Origin: a bacterium | GTDB taxonomy: Bacteria > Acidobacteriota > Thermoanaerobaculia > Multivoradales > J023 | Direction: 5' to 3' | Assembly: GCA_024226315.1 (NCBI GenBank) | Contig: JAAELT010000684.1 | Location: forward strand, 90,164 to 154,163 | Length of the DNA: 64,000 nucleotides | Part shown: positions 32,742 to 40,864 of the stretch, one piece after another | Layout: each line of letters starts with the position of its first letter | Position numbering within the stretch: position 1 is the stretch's first letter | Position numbers and translations under genes: made by a program | Notes under the pieces: model-generated | Database searches by the model: none | What the model was told of the DNA's origin: nothing | What the model saw: only the letters and a program-made list of their open reading frames with translations

Positions 32742-33404
32742 TCAGCGGATGGGCTGAAGCGGTGCGCCGGACTTTTCTCGTACTTCGGCCTCGGTCACGC
32801 CCGGGGCGAGCTCCGAGAGCCGGAATCCCGCGGGCGTCACGTCGACGACCGCGAGGTCGGTGAAGATGCGGGAGACTACGCCCTTGCCGGTCAGCGGGAA
32901 GGAGCATCGCTCGACCAGCTTGGGCTCGCCGGTCTTGGTCGTGTGCTGGGTGATGACGAAGATGGTCTCCACCCCGGCCACCAGGTCCATCGCGCCGCCG
33001 ACGGCGGGGATGGCGCCGGGGCGGCCGGTGGACCAGTTGGCCAGGTCGCCTTCGGCCGACACCTGCATGGCCCCCAGCACGCACACGTCGATGTGCCCGC
33101 CGCGGATCATCGCGAAGCTGTCTGCGTGGTGGAAGAACGAGGCCCCGGGCACGATGGTGACCGGCTTCTTACCGGCGTTGATCAGCTCCGGCTCCTCCTC
33201 GCCGGCGGCCGGCGGCGGTCCCATGCCCAGCAAGCCGTTCTCGGTGTGGTAGATGAACTCGCGGCCCTCGGGAACGAAGCGCGCCACCAGCTCCGGGATG
33301 CCGATGCCGAGGTTCACGTAGGAGCCTTCGGGGATGTCCCGGGCGGCGCGTGCGGCCATCTGCTCGCGGCTCCAGCCGGTGGGCTTTCGGGAGTCGGCGC
33401 TCAT
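32742..33404 (-). CDS. 3-oxoacid CoA-transferase, subunit B
   Basis: A 220-residue beta subunit of a family I CoA-transferase. YVNLGIGIPELVARFVPEG is the opening nucleotide-like loop, and FIYHTENGLLGMGP contains the catalytic glutamate (Glu55) that forms the CoA thioester intermediate. GGHIDVCVLGAMQVSAEGDLANW and GGAMDLVAG are further family motifs. The length is normal (PcaJ/ScoB/AtoA-like). The ATG overlaps the stop of subunit A by 4 bases. It transfers CoA from succinyl-CoA or acetyl-CoA to a 3-oxo acid; the exact acid is not readable from sequence. Confidence 0.92.
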   Translation of the reverse strand: MSADSRKPTGWSREQMAARAARDIPEGSYVNLGIGIPELVARFVPEGREFIYHTENGLLGMGPPPAAGEEEPELINAGKKPVTIVPGASFFHHADSFAMIRGGHIDVCVLGAMQVSAEGDLANWSTGRPGAIPAVGGAMDLVAGVETIFVITQHTTKTGEPKLVERCSFPLTGKGVVSRIFTDLAVVDVTPAGFRLSELAPGVTEAEVREKSGAPLQPIR

Positions 33405-34111
33405 GGATAGCTCCTCCCCTCGGCGATCAGGCGCGACTCCTGTACCGGCTCGGCAACCTCGACGATCCGGTCGACGAAGATGCCGGGAGTCACCACGTGC
33501 TCCGGATCGATGGCGCCGGCCTCGACCACGCGGCACGCCTGGACGATCGTGGTGGCGGCCGCCATGCACATCAGCGGCGCGAAGTTCCTTGCCGTCTGGT
33601 GGTAGGTGAGGTTGCCCATGCGGTCGGCGCTGTCGCACTTCACCAGGGCGAAGTCGGCTTTCAGCCAGGGCTCCATGACGTAGGTCCTGCCCTCGAGCTC
33701 GCGGACCTCCTTGCCCTCGGCGAGCGGTGTCCCCACCGCGGTCGGGGTGAAGAACGCGGGAATGCCGGCGCCGCCCGCGCGGATGCGCTCGGCGAGCGTG
33801 CCCTGCGGCACCAGCTCGAGCTCGATCTCGCCCGCCCGGTAGAGCTCGGGGAACACCTTCGAATGGCTCGAGCGCGGGTAGGAGCAGATCATCTTGGCGA
33901 CCTGGCCGTTGCCGATCAGCGCCGCCAGGCCGACCTCGCCGTTGCCGGTGTTGTTGTTGATCGCGGTGAGGTCCCTGGTGCCCTGGTCGATCAGCGCGTG
34001 GATCAGCTCGACCGGGCTGCCGACCTCGCCGAAGCCGCCGATCATCACCACGGCCCCGTCACCGATGCACGAGACCGCTTGCGCGGCCGAGTCGATCGTC
34101 TTGTCGATCAT
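33401..34111 (-). CDS. 3-oxoacid CoA-transferase, subunit A (PcaI/ScoA-like)
   Basis: A 236-residue alpha subunit. IGDGAVVMIGGFGEVGSPVELI holds the glycine-rich CoA loop. NNNTGNGEVGLAALI, CSYPRSSHSKVFPELYRAG and LELVPQGTLAERIRAGG follow in the order seen in PcaI-type enzymes (3-oxoadipate CoA-transferase), which it resembles more than acetate CoA-transferases. The start overlaps the KamA-like gene's stop by 4 bases, so all four genes appear translationally linked. A PcaI-like subunit in an aminomutase operon points to a 3-oxo, perhaps dicarboxylic, intermediate. That is inference from family likeness. Confidence 0.92.
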   Translation of the reverse strand: MIDKTIDSAAQAVSCIGDGAVVMIGGFGEVGSPVELIHALIDQGTRDLTAINNNTGNGEVGLAALIGNGQVAKMICSYPRSSHSKVFPELYRAGEIELELVPQGTLAERIRAGGAGIPAFFTPTAVGTPLAEGKEVRELEGRTYVMEPWLKADFALVKCDSADRMGNLTYHQTARNFAPLMCMAAATTIVQACRVVEAGAIDPEHVVTPGIFVDRIVEVAEPVQESRLIAEGRSYP

Positions 34112-35682
34112 TTTGCGTCTGCGCCCCTTTGGGGCGACAGCTCGGCCAGGGCCGAAGAAAGCTCCTCTTCGATCAGGCCGAGCTCTTTCTCGAAGAAGAA
34201 CTCGGGGGTGTCGTAGGGCTCGAGCAGGGCGACGTTGTTGGTGTCGCGGTCGTATTTGGCGAGGAACACGGGATCCAGCCACCGCATGTCGCGGCCTTCT
34301 GAAAACTTCAGCGCGAAGACCTTCTCGCCCGCCACCTGCGCCGTGCCCAGGATCGAGACCTTGCCCGCCGAGGTGGTCATCGAGACGTGGCGCGACGGAC
34401 GGTTGATCGAAGGTAGCGAACGGTAGATCTTGTCGTAGACCCGGTGGACGTCGGCCAGCGGCGCCGAGAAGTAATGGTGCTCACCCGTCGGTCGCGCGCA
34501 GTAGATAGAGTGGAAACCGATGCACAGCATGCCGAGGATGTTGGCCAGGTCGATCCAGCTCTCGGCCGACTTGTCGACGTCGATGCCGCCCGCATCGTCC
34601 GGGAACAGGCTGATGTGCTTCATCATCGGGCTCTGGCTGCGGATCACCACCCGGTGTGCCTGCAGGCGCCGGATGGCGGCGACGGTCAGCGGGTTCAGGA
34701 CCTCGCGCGGGGTCGAGAAGTGGGTCATCCACGCCACCTGGATGCCGCCTTCGTTGAGTCGGTCGAAGAGCTCGAGCATCCGTGAGTATTTAGGCAGCAG
34801 AACCAGCTCCGGCTCGTAGGTGAGCGCCCGGCTGCCCAGCCGCACGCACTTGACGTGGATCAGGCTCGGGTCTTCGAGCAGCGGGGTGACGTAGCGCTCG
34901 AACCGTTCGGCGCTCAGGTAGCCGGCATCGCCGCCGGTGATCAGCAGGTCGTTGATCTCCGTGTGCGCCCGCAGGTATTCGTGCACCTGTTCGATGTCTC
35001 GCTGCACGAACATGTCCTCGTCGCCCCGCACCTGGGCGTGCCGGAAGCAGTAGGTGCAGAAAGAGAAGCAGTGCTGCGTCTGTTGGTCGAAGATGAGCTG
35101 GATCTGCGGGTACTTGTGCTGGCTGCCCTGGACCACCTCGACCTCGCCCGCGTCGTTGGTGAACCACGGCTTGTTGAGCAGCTGCTTACCGTCGTGCGGG
35201 TTGGTCTCGCGCATGTAGTCCGCGGCGACGCGCTGCCGTTCTTCCCTGGTGGCGGCCCTGGCGTAGGCGAGGGCGACGTCCCGGCGGATCATTCCGGGCT
35301 GTGGGAAGACGAGCTGGAACATCGAGTCGGTAGCGAAGCTCTGCCAATCGATGCTGTTGAGCGTGTGCCGGGTGGCGAGGAAGCGGTAGACGTCGATAAA
35401 CAGCTCGCGCTCCGTCTCAAAGCCGATCTCGATGCCGTGCTGCTTCAGCTCGCGGCACACCTCGCGAAAGCCCGAGATGCCGGCGTAGCTTGCCTTGCTG
35501 GTGAACAGCGGCGGCTCGGTGGCCTGGAGGCCCGAATACCTTGGATAGAGTGTGTGAAGCCGATGGACGAGGCCGGTGGGCAGGAGCCCTTCCTCGATGA
35601 TCGTCCGGACGACCTCGGGGCGGTAGCCACGGTCTTCGAGGACCTGGCCGCCGGCTTCCGCCGTCACGAGGGACTGCTGCAT
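34108..35682 (-). CDS. KamA-like radical SAM aminomutase
   Basis: A 524-residue radical-SAM protein of the lysine/glutamate 2,3-aminomutase (KamA) group. The cluster motif is CFSFCTYC (Cys205, Cys209, Cys212), in the CxxxCxxC spacing. It is preceded by PQIQLIFDQQTQH and followed by FRHAQVRGDEDMF, and LLITGGDAGYLS is the GGE-like strand. It is longer than KamA and differs around the cluster (KamA has CxxxCRHCTRR), so the substrate may not be lysine. Such enzymes move an alpha-amino group to the beta position using SAM and PLP. It is the first gene of the operon with CoA-transferase and a class III aminotransferase. Confidence 0.8.
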   Translation of the reverse strand: MQQSLVTAEAGGQVLEDRGYRPEVVRTIIEEGLLPTGLVHRLHTLYPRYSGLQATEPPLFTSKASYAGISGFREVCRELKQHGIEIGFETERELFIDVYRFLATRHTLNSIDWQSFATDSMFQLVFPQPGMIRRDVALAYARAATREERQRVAADYMRETNPHDGKQLLNKPWFTNDAGEVEVVQGSQHKYPQIQLIFDQQTQHCFSFCTYCFRHAQVRGDEDMFVQRDIEQVHEYLRAHTEINDLLITGGDAGYLSAERFERYVTPLLEDPSLIHVKCVRLGSRALTYEPELVLLPKYSRMLELFDRLNEGGIQVAWMTHFSTPREVLNPLTVAAIRRLQAHRVVIRSQSPMMKHISLFPDDAGGIDVDKSAESWIDLANILGMLCIGFHSIYCARPTGEHHYFSAPLADVHRVYDKIYRSLPSINRPSRHVSMTTSAGKVSILGTAQVAGEKVFALKFSEGRDMRWLDPVFLAKYDRDTNNVALLEPYDTPEFFFEKELGLIEEELSSALAELSPQRGADAK

Positions 35683-35805
35683 GAACTACCCCCTTTGCCC
35701 GGGCACAACTTCCCCGGGAGATTGAAGCTCAGCCTACGGCGGCGGATTCCGGGCCGCACCACCCGGGTGGGTGGTTTGGCGGGTGGCCTTCAGGCGGGCG
35801 CGCGG

Positions 35806-36813
35806 TCAGGCCGCGGCGCCGGGCAGACGGACCCGGAAGACCGAACCCTCGCCGAGACGGCTTTCGACTTCCACCCGGCCGCCGAGCAGGCGCGCCGCGT
35901 GCTTGACGATAGCGAGCCCCAGGCCGGTGCCGCCCTGCTCCCGCGCCCGCCCTTTGTCGACCCGGTAGAAGCGCTCGAAGATGCGCGCCACCGCCGCCTC
36001 GGGGATGCCGATGCCGGTATCGGCGACCTCGATCACGGCCTCGTCCCCGTCCGTGGCCAGCGCCATGCGCACCTCGCCACCGGGGCGGTTGTACTTGATG
36101 GCGTTCTCCACCAGGTTCAGCACCAGGTTGTCGAGCTCGCTGCGAGATCCCCGGATCCTCGGGGAGTCGTCCGCCGCGAGAATCAGATCGACCTCGCGCT
36201 CACGAGCCAGGGGGTTCAGGGCTTCGACCGCCCGGCGCGCTGCCTCGCCGAGATCGATCACCTCGGCGTCCGCGATCTGCTCGATCTGCTCGAGCCGGGC
36301 GAGGGCGAGCTGATCCCGCAGCAGGGCCTCCAGGCGCTGGCACTGATCCAGGATGCGACTGACGAACCGGGGGCCGATCTCGGGATCTTCCAACGCTCCG
36401 TCTTCCAGGCTCTCGGCATAACCGCGGATCGCCGTCAGTGGAGTCTTGAGCTCGTGCGAGACGTTGGCGACCAGGTCGCGGCGCGTTTCTGCCTGCCGCC
36501 GCTCCTCGGCCAGCTCGCGGTCCGCGATCCCCCTCCAATGCTGACGCTCCTCGGCCAGCTCGCGGCCCTGTACCCGCAGCCGTTCAGCCAGCAGGTCCAG
36601 GCTTCGCGCGAGGGCCGCGATCTCGCCCACGGCCGCCGGCGCCTGGGCGCGACTCGCGAGATCGCCGCCGGCCAGTCGTTCCGCGTCTTTCGCGAGATCT
36701 CTCAAGGGCCGAAGGACGCGGCGGTTCAGCCACCACGAGATCAGCGCCAGGCTGGCGAGCGCCGCGACGGCGGCCACCACGGCGGTGCCCGCCACGGCGG
36801 TGCCCGCCATCAT
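35806..36813 (-). CDS. PhoR-like sensor histidine kinase
   Basis: A 335-residue kinase with a single N-terminal membrane helix (AVVAAVAALASLALISWWL), a HAMP-like segment (RRVLRPLRDLAKDAERLAGGDL) and no periplasmic domain. HisKA follows with NVSHELKTPLTAIRGYAESLEDG (phospho-His), then HATPase_c with NLVENAIKYN (N box), VADTGIGIPE (G1) and GGTGLGLAIVKHAARLLGG (G2). Its order after a PhoB-like regulator and lack of its own sensor domain fit PhoR-type kinases controlled by PhoU/Pst, as in phosphate starvation. The ATG overlaps the regulator stop by 4 bases. The phosphate link is supported by context, not proved. Confidence 0.88.
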   Translation of the reverse strand: MMAGTAVAGTAVVAAVAALASLALISWWLNRRVLRPLRDLAKDAERLAGGDLASRAQAPAAVGEIAALARSLDLLAERLRVQGRELAEERQHWRGIADRELAEERRQAETRRDLVANVSHELKTPLTAIRGYAESLEDGALEDPEIGPRFVSRILDQCQRLEALLRDQLALARLEQIEQIADAEVIDLGEAARRAVEALNPLAREREVDLILAADDSPRIRGSRSELDNLVLNLVENAIKYNRPGGEVRMALATDGDEAVIEVADTGIGIPEAAVARIFERFYRVDKGRAREQGGTGLGLAIVKHAARLLGGRVEVESRLGEGSVFRVRLPGAAA

Positions 36814-37508
36814 GGACGCTCGCCGCGCAGGCGGTATCCGACTCCGACCACCGTTTCGATGCGGTCGCCGGCACCGCCCAACTTGCGACGCAGGCGGCGG
36901 ACATGGGTGTCGACGGTACGGCTGTCGACGTCGTCTCTGTAGCCCCAGACGTCGCGCAGGAGATCGGCTCGCCGCTGCACCCGGTCGCGGCGCTCGGCGA
37001 GCACGGTCAGTAGCCGGAACTCGGTGGCGGTCAGAGCCTGCTCCTCGCCGGCGACCCAGGTCCGGTGACCTTCGACGTCGATCCGGATCTCGCCGGTCTC
37101 GAGCAGCGACCGTGACGTCGCGGCCGCCCGGCCGCGACGCAGCACTGCCTTGATCCGCAAGATCACCTCCCGTGGGCTGAACGGCTTGGTGATGTAGTCG
37201 TCGGCCCCGAGCTCCAAGCCGACGATGCGGTCGGTCTCCTCGTCCTTCGCCGTCAGCATGATCAGCGGCACGTCGGCGGTGGCCGGGTCGCGCTTCAGGA
37301 GGCGCGTGAGCTCGAGTCCGTCGAGCCCGGGCAGCATGAGATCGAGAAGCAGCAGGTCGGGCGGGTCGCGTCGAAGAGCCGGCAGCGCGGTGTCACCCTC
37401 GGTCAGGACTCGGACGGCGAAACCCTCCCGCTCCAGGTTGTACTGCAGCACTTCGGCGATCGCCGGCTCGTCCTCGACGATGGTGATCCTGGCTCTCGTC
37501 ATCTTCAT
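36810..37508 (-). CDS. PhoB-like OmpR-family response regulator
   Basis: A 232-residue regulator. The receiver domain has the acid pocket (ITIVEDEPAI), the phosphorylated Asp in LLLLDLMLPGLDGLE, Thr in LIMLTAKDEE and Lys in DDYITKPFSP. A winged-helix DNA-binding domain follows with ALTATEFRLLTVLAERRDRVQRRADLLRDVWGYRDDVDSRTVDTHVRRLRRKLG. The motifs and the neighbouring PhoR-like kinase fit PhoB. It could act at the 7-4-7 site before the porin-pst operon at 59910. A second ATG two codons in (MTRARITIV) is equally possible. First gene of the two-gene operon. Confidence 0.88.
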   Translation of the reverse strand: MKMTRARITIVEDEPAIAEVLQYNLEREGFAVRVLTEGDTALPALRRDPPDLLLLDLMLPGLDGLELTRLLKRDPATADVPLIMLTAKDEETDRIVGLELGADDYITKPFSPREVILRIKAVLRRGRAAATSRSLLETGEIRIDVEGHRTWVAGEEQALTATEFRLLTVLAERRDRVQRRADLLRDVWGYRDDVDSRTVDTHVRRLRRKLGGAGDRIETVVGVGYRLRGERP

Positions 37509-37550
37509 ACGATCTTAGTCGCTCGCCGGAGCGGCCGCTATCATAGGGAC

Positions 37551-38975
37551 ATGACGCTGTCTTTCCTGACGAGACTGCGGGATCGTCTGGGCGGCGGCAG
37601 CGAGACCCTGACCCCTGTGCCTGGCGAGAGACTCCGCCTCTCCGGCAAGGCCCTCAGGGTTCCGCTCCTGGGATCTTCCTTCGAGGTGGAGATGGGCCGA
37701 CAGAGGCTGCAGATCCATCCGGATCTGACTCTCGATCCCGGCGGCCGCGCTTCATCTCCGGACTTTCTGCTGTTCGATCCCGAGCGCTATTTCCCAGGCC
37801 CCGCCCACTTCCTCAGGTTGGCACCGGGCCAGAAGGTGGCGATCAGTCACGGCGTCGAGGATCAGAAGCAGCTCTTCAGCTTCCCGCGGGAAGCCTATCG
37901 CCGGTATTTCCAGGTCCGCCACGAGGGCGACGCCCTGGTCTTCAAGGATCCCATCTCCGAGCTCGGGACCTATCTCTCGGTGCTCGCTGGCGAGGGTGAG
38001 GGCGGGCACCTCCTGGAACGCCGCCGGCAAGCGCTGCGACAGGTCATGGGCATCTTCGGCGGGGCTCTCGAGCCACTGCCGTCCGAGGCCGCGCTGACGG
38101 ATCTCGAGCGGGTGAACCGCCTGCTGCGCGACGCTCCGCACCGCCCAAAGGATGCCGACGGCAATGCCGGTGGCCTGCTGGAGCTACCCGCGGGCTTGAC
38201 GCCGGTGGTGGTGGGCGATCTGCACGCCCGGGTCGACAATCTGCTCAAGATCCTGAGCGAGAACGGCTTGATAGGAGCCCTGGAGCGGAGGGAAGCGGCC
38301 CTGATTCTGCTTGGCGACGAGGTCCACCAGGAGACCGAGGGTCAGATCGAGGAGATGGATAGCTCGGTCCTGATGATGGATCTCCTGGTCAAGCTCCGGC
38401 TGCGTTTTCCCGCCCAGGTGTTCTTTCTCCTCGGCAACCACGACAGCTTCTCGACCGAGGTGATGAAGCAAGGGGTCCCCCAGGGTCTGTTGTGGCGCAA
38501 ACGGCTCCAGGCACTTCGTGGCGAGGAATATGTGGAGCAGATGGAGTTGCTCTACCGGCAACTGCCGTTGGTCGCTGTCTCGGACAGCTTCGTCGCTTGT
38601 CACGCCGGCCCGCCCCGTTCCCGGGTCTCGCGAGAGACGCTGATCGACATCCGGCGTTTCCCCGGTCTGGTCCACGAGCTGACCTGGACCCGAGCGAGGA
38701 CGCCGGGTTTTCCGGCGGGTTATGGCCCGTCCGATGTCAGCCGGTTCCGCAAGTCGCTGGGGCTGGCCGAGGGAACCGCGTTCATCGTCGGGCACCACCC
38801 GGTTTCCGAGGATTCCACGGTGTGGCTCAACGCCAGGCGAGTGGCGAATCACCACGTCGTCTTCAGCGCCAAGTCCGACGAGATCGGTTCGATGATCGGG
38901 ATCGACGGCGAGATGGTGCCGCACGTCTACCCGGCCGAGCCGCTCTTGCGCTGGGTCAACGAGCAGACGCGCTGA
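37551..38975 (+). CDS. Calcineurin-like (PPP-type) metallophosphoesterase
   Basis: A 474-residue protein. The C-terminal 260 residues hold the five metal motifs in order: VVVGDLHARVDN, ILLGDEVHQ, FFLLGNHDSF, VACHAGPPRS and FIVGHHPVSED, as in serine/threonine phosphatases and symmetrical diadenosine tetraphosphatases. The first 200 residues form an unrecognised beta-rich domain (LRLSGKALRVPLLGSSFEVEMGRQRLQ). It is divergent from the PhoB-like operon. TATCAT at 37539-37544 ends 6 nt before the ATG with no Shine-Dalgarno, so the transcript may be leaderless. The substrate is unknown; a phosphoprotein phosphatase role is plausible. Confidence 0.85.
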   Translation: MTLSFLTRLRDRLGGGSETLTPVPGERLRLSGKALRVPLLGSSFEVEMGRQRLQIHPDLTLDPGGRASSPDFLLFDPERYFPGPAHFLRLAPGQKVAISHGVEDQKQLFSFPREAYRRYFQVRHEGDALVFKDPISELGTYLSVLAGEGEGGHLLERRRQALRQVMGIFGGALEPLPSEAALTDLERVNRLLRDAPHRPKDADGNAGGLLELPAGLTPVVVGDLHARVDNLLKILSENGLIGALERREAALILLGDEVHQETEGQIEEMDSSVLMMDLLVKLRLRFPAQVFFLLGNHDSFSTEVMKQGVPQGLLWRKRLQALRGEEYVEQMELLYRQLPLVAVSDSFVACHAGPPRSRVSRETLIDIRRFPGLVHELTWTRARTPGFPAGYGPSDVSRFRKSLGLAEGTAFIVGHHPVSEDSTVWLNARRVANHHVVFSAKSDEIGSMIGIDGEMVPHVYPAEPLLRWVNEQTR

Positions 38976-38991
38976 CCTCGCGCTGCGCCGG

Positions 38992-39582
38992 TCACCGCGA
39001 GATCCGCCGGGGCCGGCCGCCGAACTCTTGCCGGACGTAGACGACGAAACCGTTCGTGTCAAAGTGGCGAGCCAGCTCTTCGTAAACTCCCACCTGTGCC
39101 TCCACGATCTCCAGGGAGACGTTCTGGTCGACCGGATGGAGGCCCTTCTTGGCCCGCTCCGTGCGGACGGCAAGAAGGCGCTCCGGAGGCAGCAGCTGGA
39201 AGTCGAAGGCGAATCTGGCGCGCCAGTCGATGCGCCAGAACCGGCGTTCGGGGGATGGCAGCCGGATGCGCTCGAAGTCGACCGGGGCTCGTGATGACAG
39301 CCATTCGTCGTCGAACACCGCCAGGCTCTCCCGGTGACCCGTGAACGGGATGCCGATATGCACTTCTCGCGGCCGGTAGGTCAGTGCGGAGCTCTGCCAC
39401 CAACGCTTCTCGCCGAGATCGAGAAACCCCTCCTGGGGCCACCCCCCGAGCTTGCCGACAAGCGTCGTCTTGCCGCTCCCCGGCGGTCCGGTGACCAGGA
39501 TCTGCCGGAAATGGACGCTCGCGGGGAACTCGACGCCCTTGATCGTCTTCAGATCGTCGATCTCCGCGGTGGCCAACCCCAT
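38992..39582 (-). CDS. Small P-loop ATPase downstream of the Pit genes
   Basis: A 196-residue P-loop protein with Walker A ILVTGPPGSGKTTLVGKLGG near residue 29 and a probable Walker B ESLAVFDDEWLS. FRRIDWRARFAFDF-like aromatic/basic stretches follow. No family is firmly recognised; the size and motif suit a small kinase or ATPase. It begins 8 bp after the first Pit gene's stop on the same strand, so it is the fourth gene of DUF47-Pit-Pit-ATPase. That position hints at a role tied to phosphate entry, but this is inference. Its 3' end is convergent with the metallophosphoesterase. Confidence 0.7.
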   Translation of the reverse strand: MGLATAEIDDLKTIKGVEFPASVHFRQILVTGPPGSGKTTLVGKLGGWPQEGFLDLGEKRWWQSSALTYRPREVHIGIPFTGHRESLAVFDDEWLSSRAPVDFERIRLPSPERRFWRIDWRARFAFDFQLLPPERLLAVRTERAKKGLHPVDQNVSLEIVEAQVGVYEELARHFDTNGFVVYVRQEFGGRPRRISR

Positions 39583-39590
39583 GCGATCTC

Positions 39591-40859
39591 CTACCAGTGG
39601 AAGAGCCCCGTGAGCGCGAAGAAGAACACCGCCGCCAGCATTCCCGCCACCGGCAGGGTGAAGACCCAGGAGAGCAAGATGCCGCCGACCACCCGCAGGT
39701 CGAGCGCCCCCAGCCCCCGGGCGACGCCGACTCCGACCACCGAGCCGACGACCACGTGGGTGGTGGACACCGGCAGCCCGGTGCGGGAGGCCAGCACCAC
39801 GGTCGCCGCGGCGGCCAGGCTGGTGCAGAAGGCCCGACTGGGGGTCAGCTCGGTGATCTTGGTACCGAGGGTCCGAATGACCTTGTATCCCAACGTGAAG
39901 ATGCCGAGCACGATGCCGCCGCCGCCGAGCAGCAGGATCCACGGCGGCAAGCTGGAGGACTGGGCCACTTCGCCCCCCGACTGGACGATACTCACCACCG
40001 CGGCCAGGGGACCGACGCCGTTGGCGACGTCGTTGGAGCCGTGGGCGAAGGCCATGGCGCAGGCGGTGAAGATCATCATTGGGGTGAAGACCTTCTCGAC
40101 GCTGGCGAACTGGAAGTCGCGGTCGGCGCCGGGATCGGCTTCGACCCGTCGGATGAGAGCCCAGCCGATGGCCGCGACCAGTACGCCGACGGCGGCGGCC
40201 GCGATCACGCTCATCCGCGCGCTGAGATCGAGGTCGAGGTGCTTCAGGCCCTTGAACAGGCTGATGAGAGAGATGACGAAGCCAACCAGGAAAACGTAGG
40301 CCGGGCCCCAGCGCCGGGCGCTCTGCAAGGGATTGCCGGTGTTGAGGATCAGGACCCGGATACTCATCATCAGGAGGAAGGCGAGCAGTCCGCCCAGCAG
40401 CGGAGACACCATCCAGCTCACCACGATCTGACCGATCCGCACCCACTCGACCGCGTGTTGGCCGATGCCCACGGCGGCGAAGCCCACCATGGCGCCGACG
40501 ATGGTGTGCGTGGTCGATACCGGCCAGCCCCGGTTGGAGGCCACCATCAGCCAGACGGCGGCGGCCAGCAGCGCCGCCAGCATGCCGAGCACCAGTACGT
40601 GTGGGCGATCCGCGACAGAAACGGGATCGACGATGCCCTTGCGGATGGTCTCGGTCACGTGGCCGCCGGCGAGGACCGCGCCGGCGAGCTCGAAGACGGC
40701 GGCGATGAGGATCGCCTGCCGCACCGTGATGGCGCGCGAGCCCACCGGGCCGCCCATGGCGTTGGCCAGGTCGTTGGCGCCGATCCCCCAGGTCATGTAC
40801 AGACCGAAGATCACCGCCAGGGCGATGAGCACGTCACCGTAGACCGCGATGATCTCCAT
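39591..40859 (-). CDS. pit: PiT-family inorganic phosphate transporter (downstream copy)
   Basis: A 422-residue PiT permease of the inner membrane, moving (metal)phosphate with protons or sodium. The two inverted family signatures are clear: GANDLANAMGGPVGSRAITVRQA near residue 28 and HGSNDVANGVGPLAAVVSI near residue 275. VSTTHTIVGAMVGF and VSTTHVVVGSVVGVG are the matching PVSTTHxxxG motifs. About ten to twelve membrane segments are expected. It is distinct in sequence from the copy just upstream (gap 5 bp), so the pair is an old duplication rather than a recent one. Confidence 0.94.
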   Translation of the reverse strand: MEIIAVYGDVLIALAVIFGLYMTWGIGANDLANAMGGPVGSRAITVRQAILIAAVFELAGAVLAGGHVTETIRKGIVDPVSVADRPHVLVLGMLAALLAAAVWLMVASNRGWPVSTTHTIVGAMVGFAAVGIGQHAVEWVRIGQIVVSWMVSPLLGGLLAFLLMMSIRVLILNTGNPLQSARRWGPAYVFLVGFVISLISLFKGLKHLDLDLSARMSVIAAAAVGVLVAAIGWALIRRVEADPGADRDFQFASVEKVFTPMMIFTACAMAFAHGSNDVANGVGPLAAVVSIVQSGGEVAQSSSLPPWILLLGGGGIVLGIFTLGYKVIRTLGTKITELTPSRAFCTSLAAAATVVLASRTGLPVSTTHVVVGSVVGVGVARGLGALDLRVVGGILLSWVFTLPVAGMLAAVFFFALTGLFHW

Positions 40860-40864
40860 GGCTA

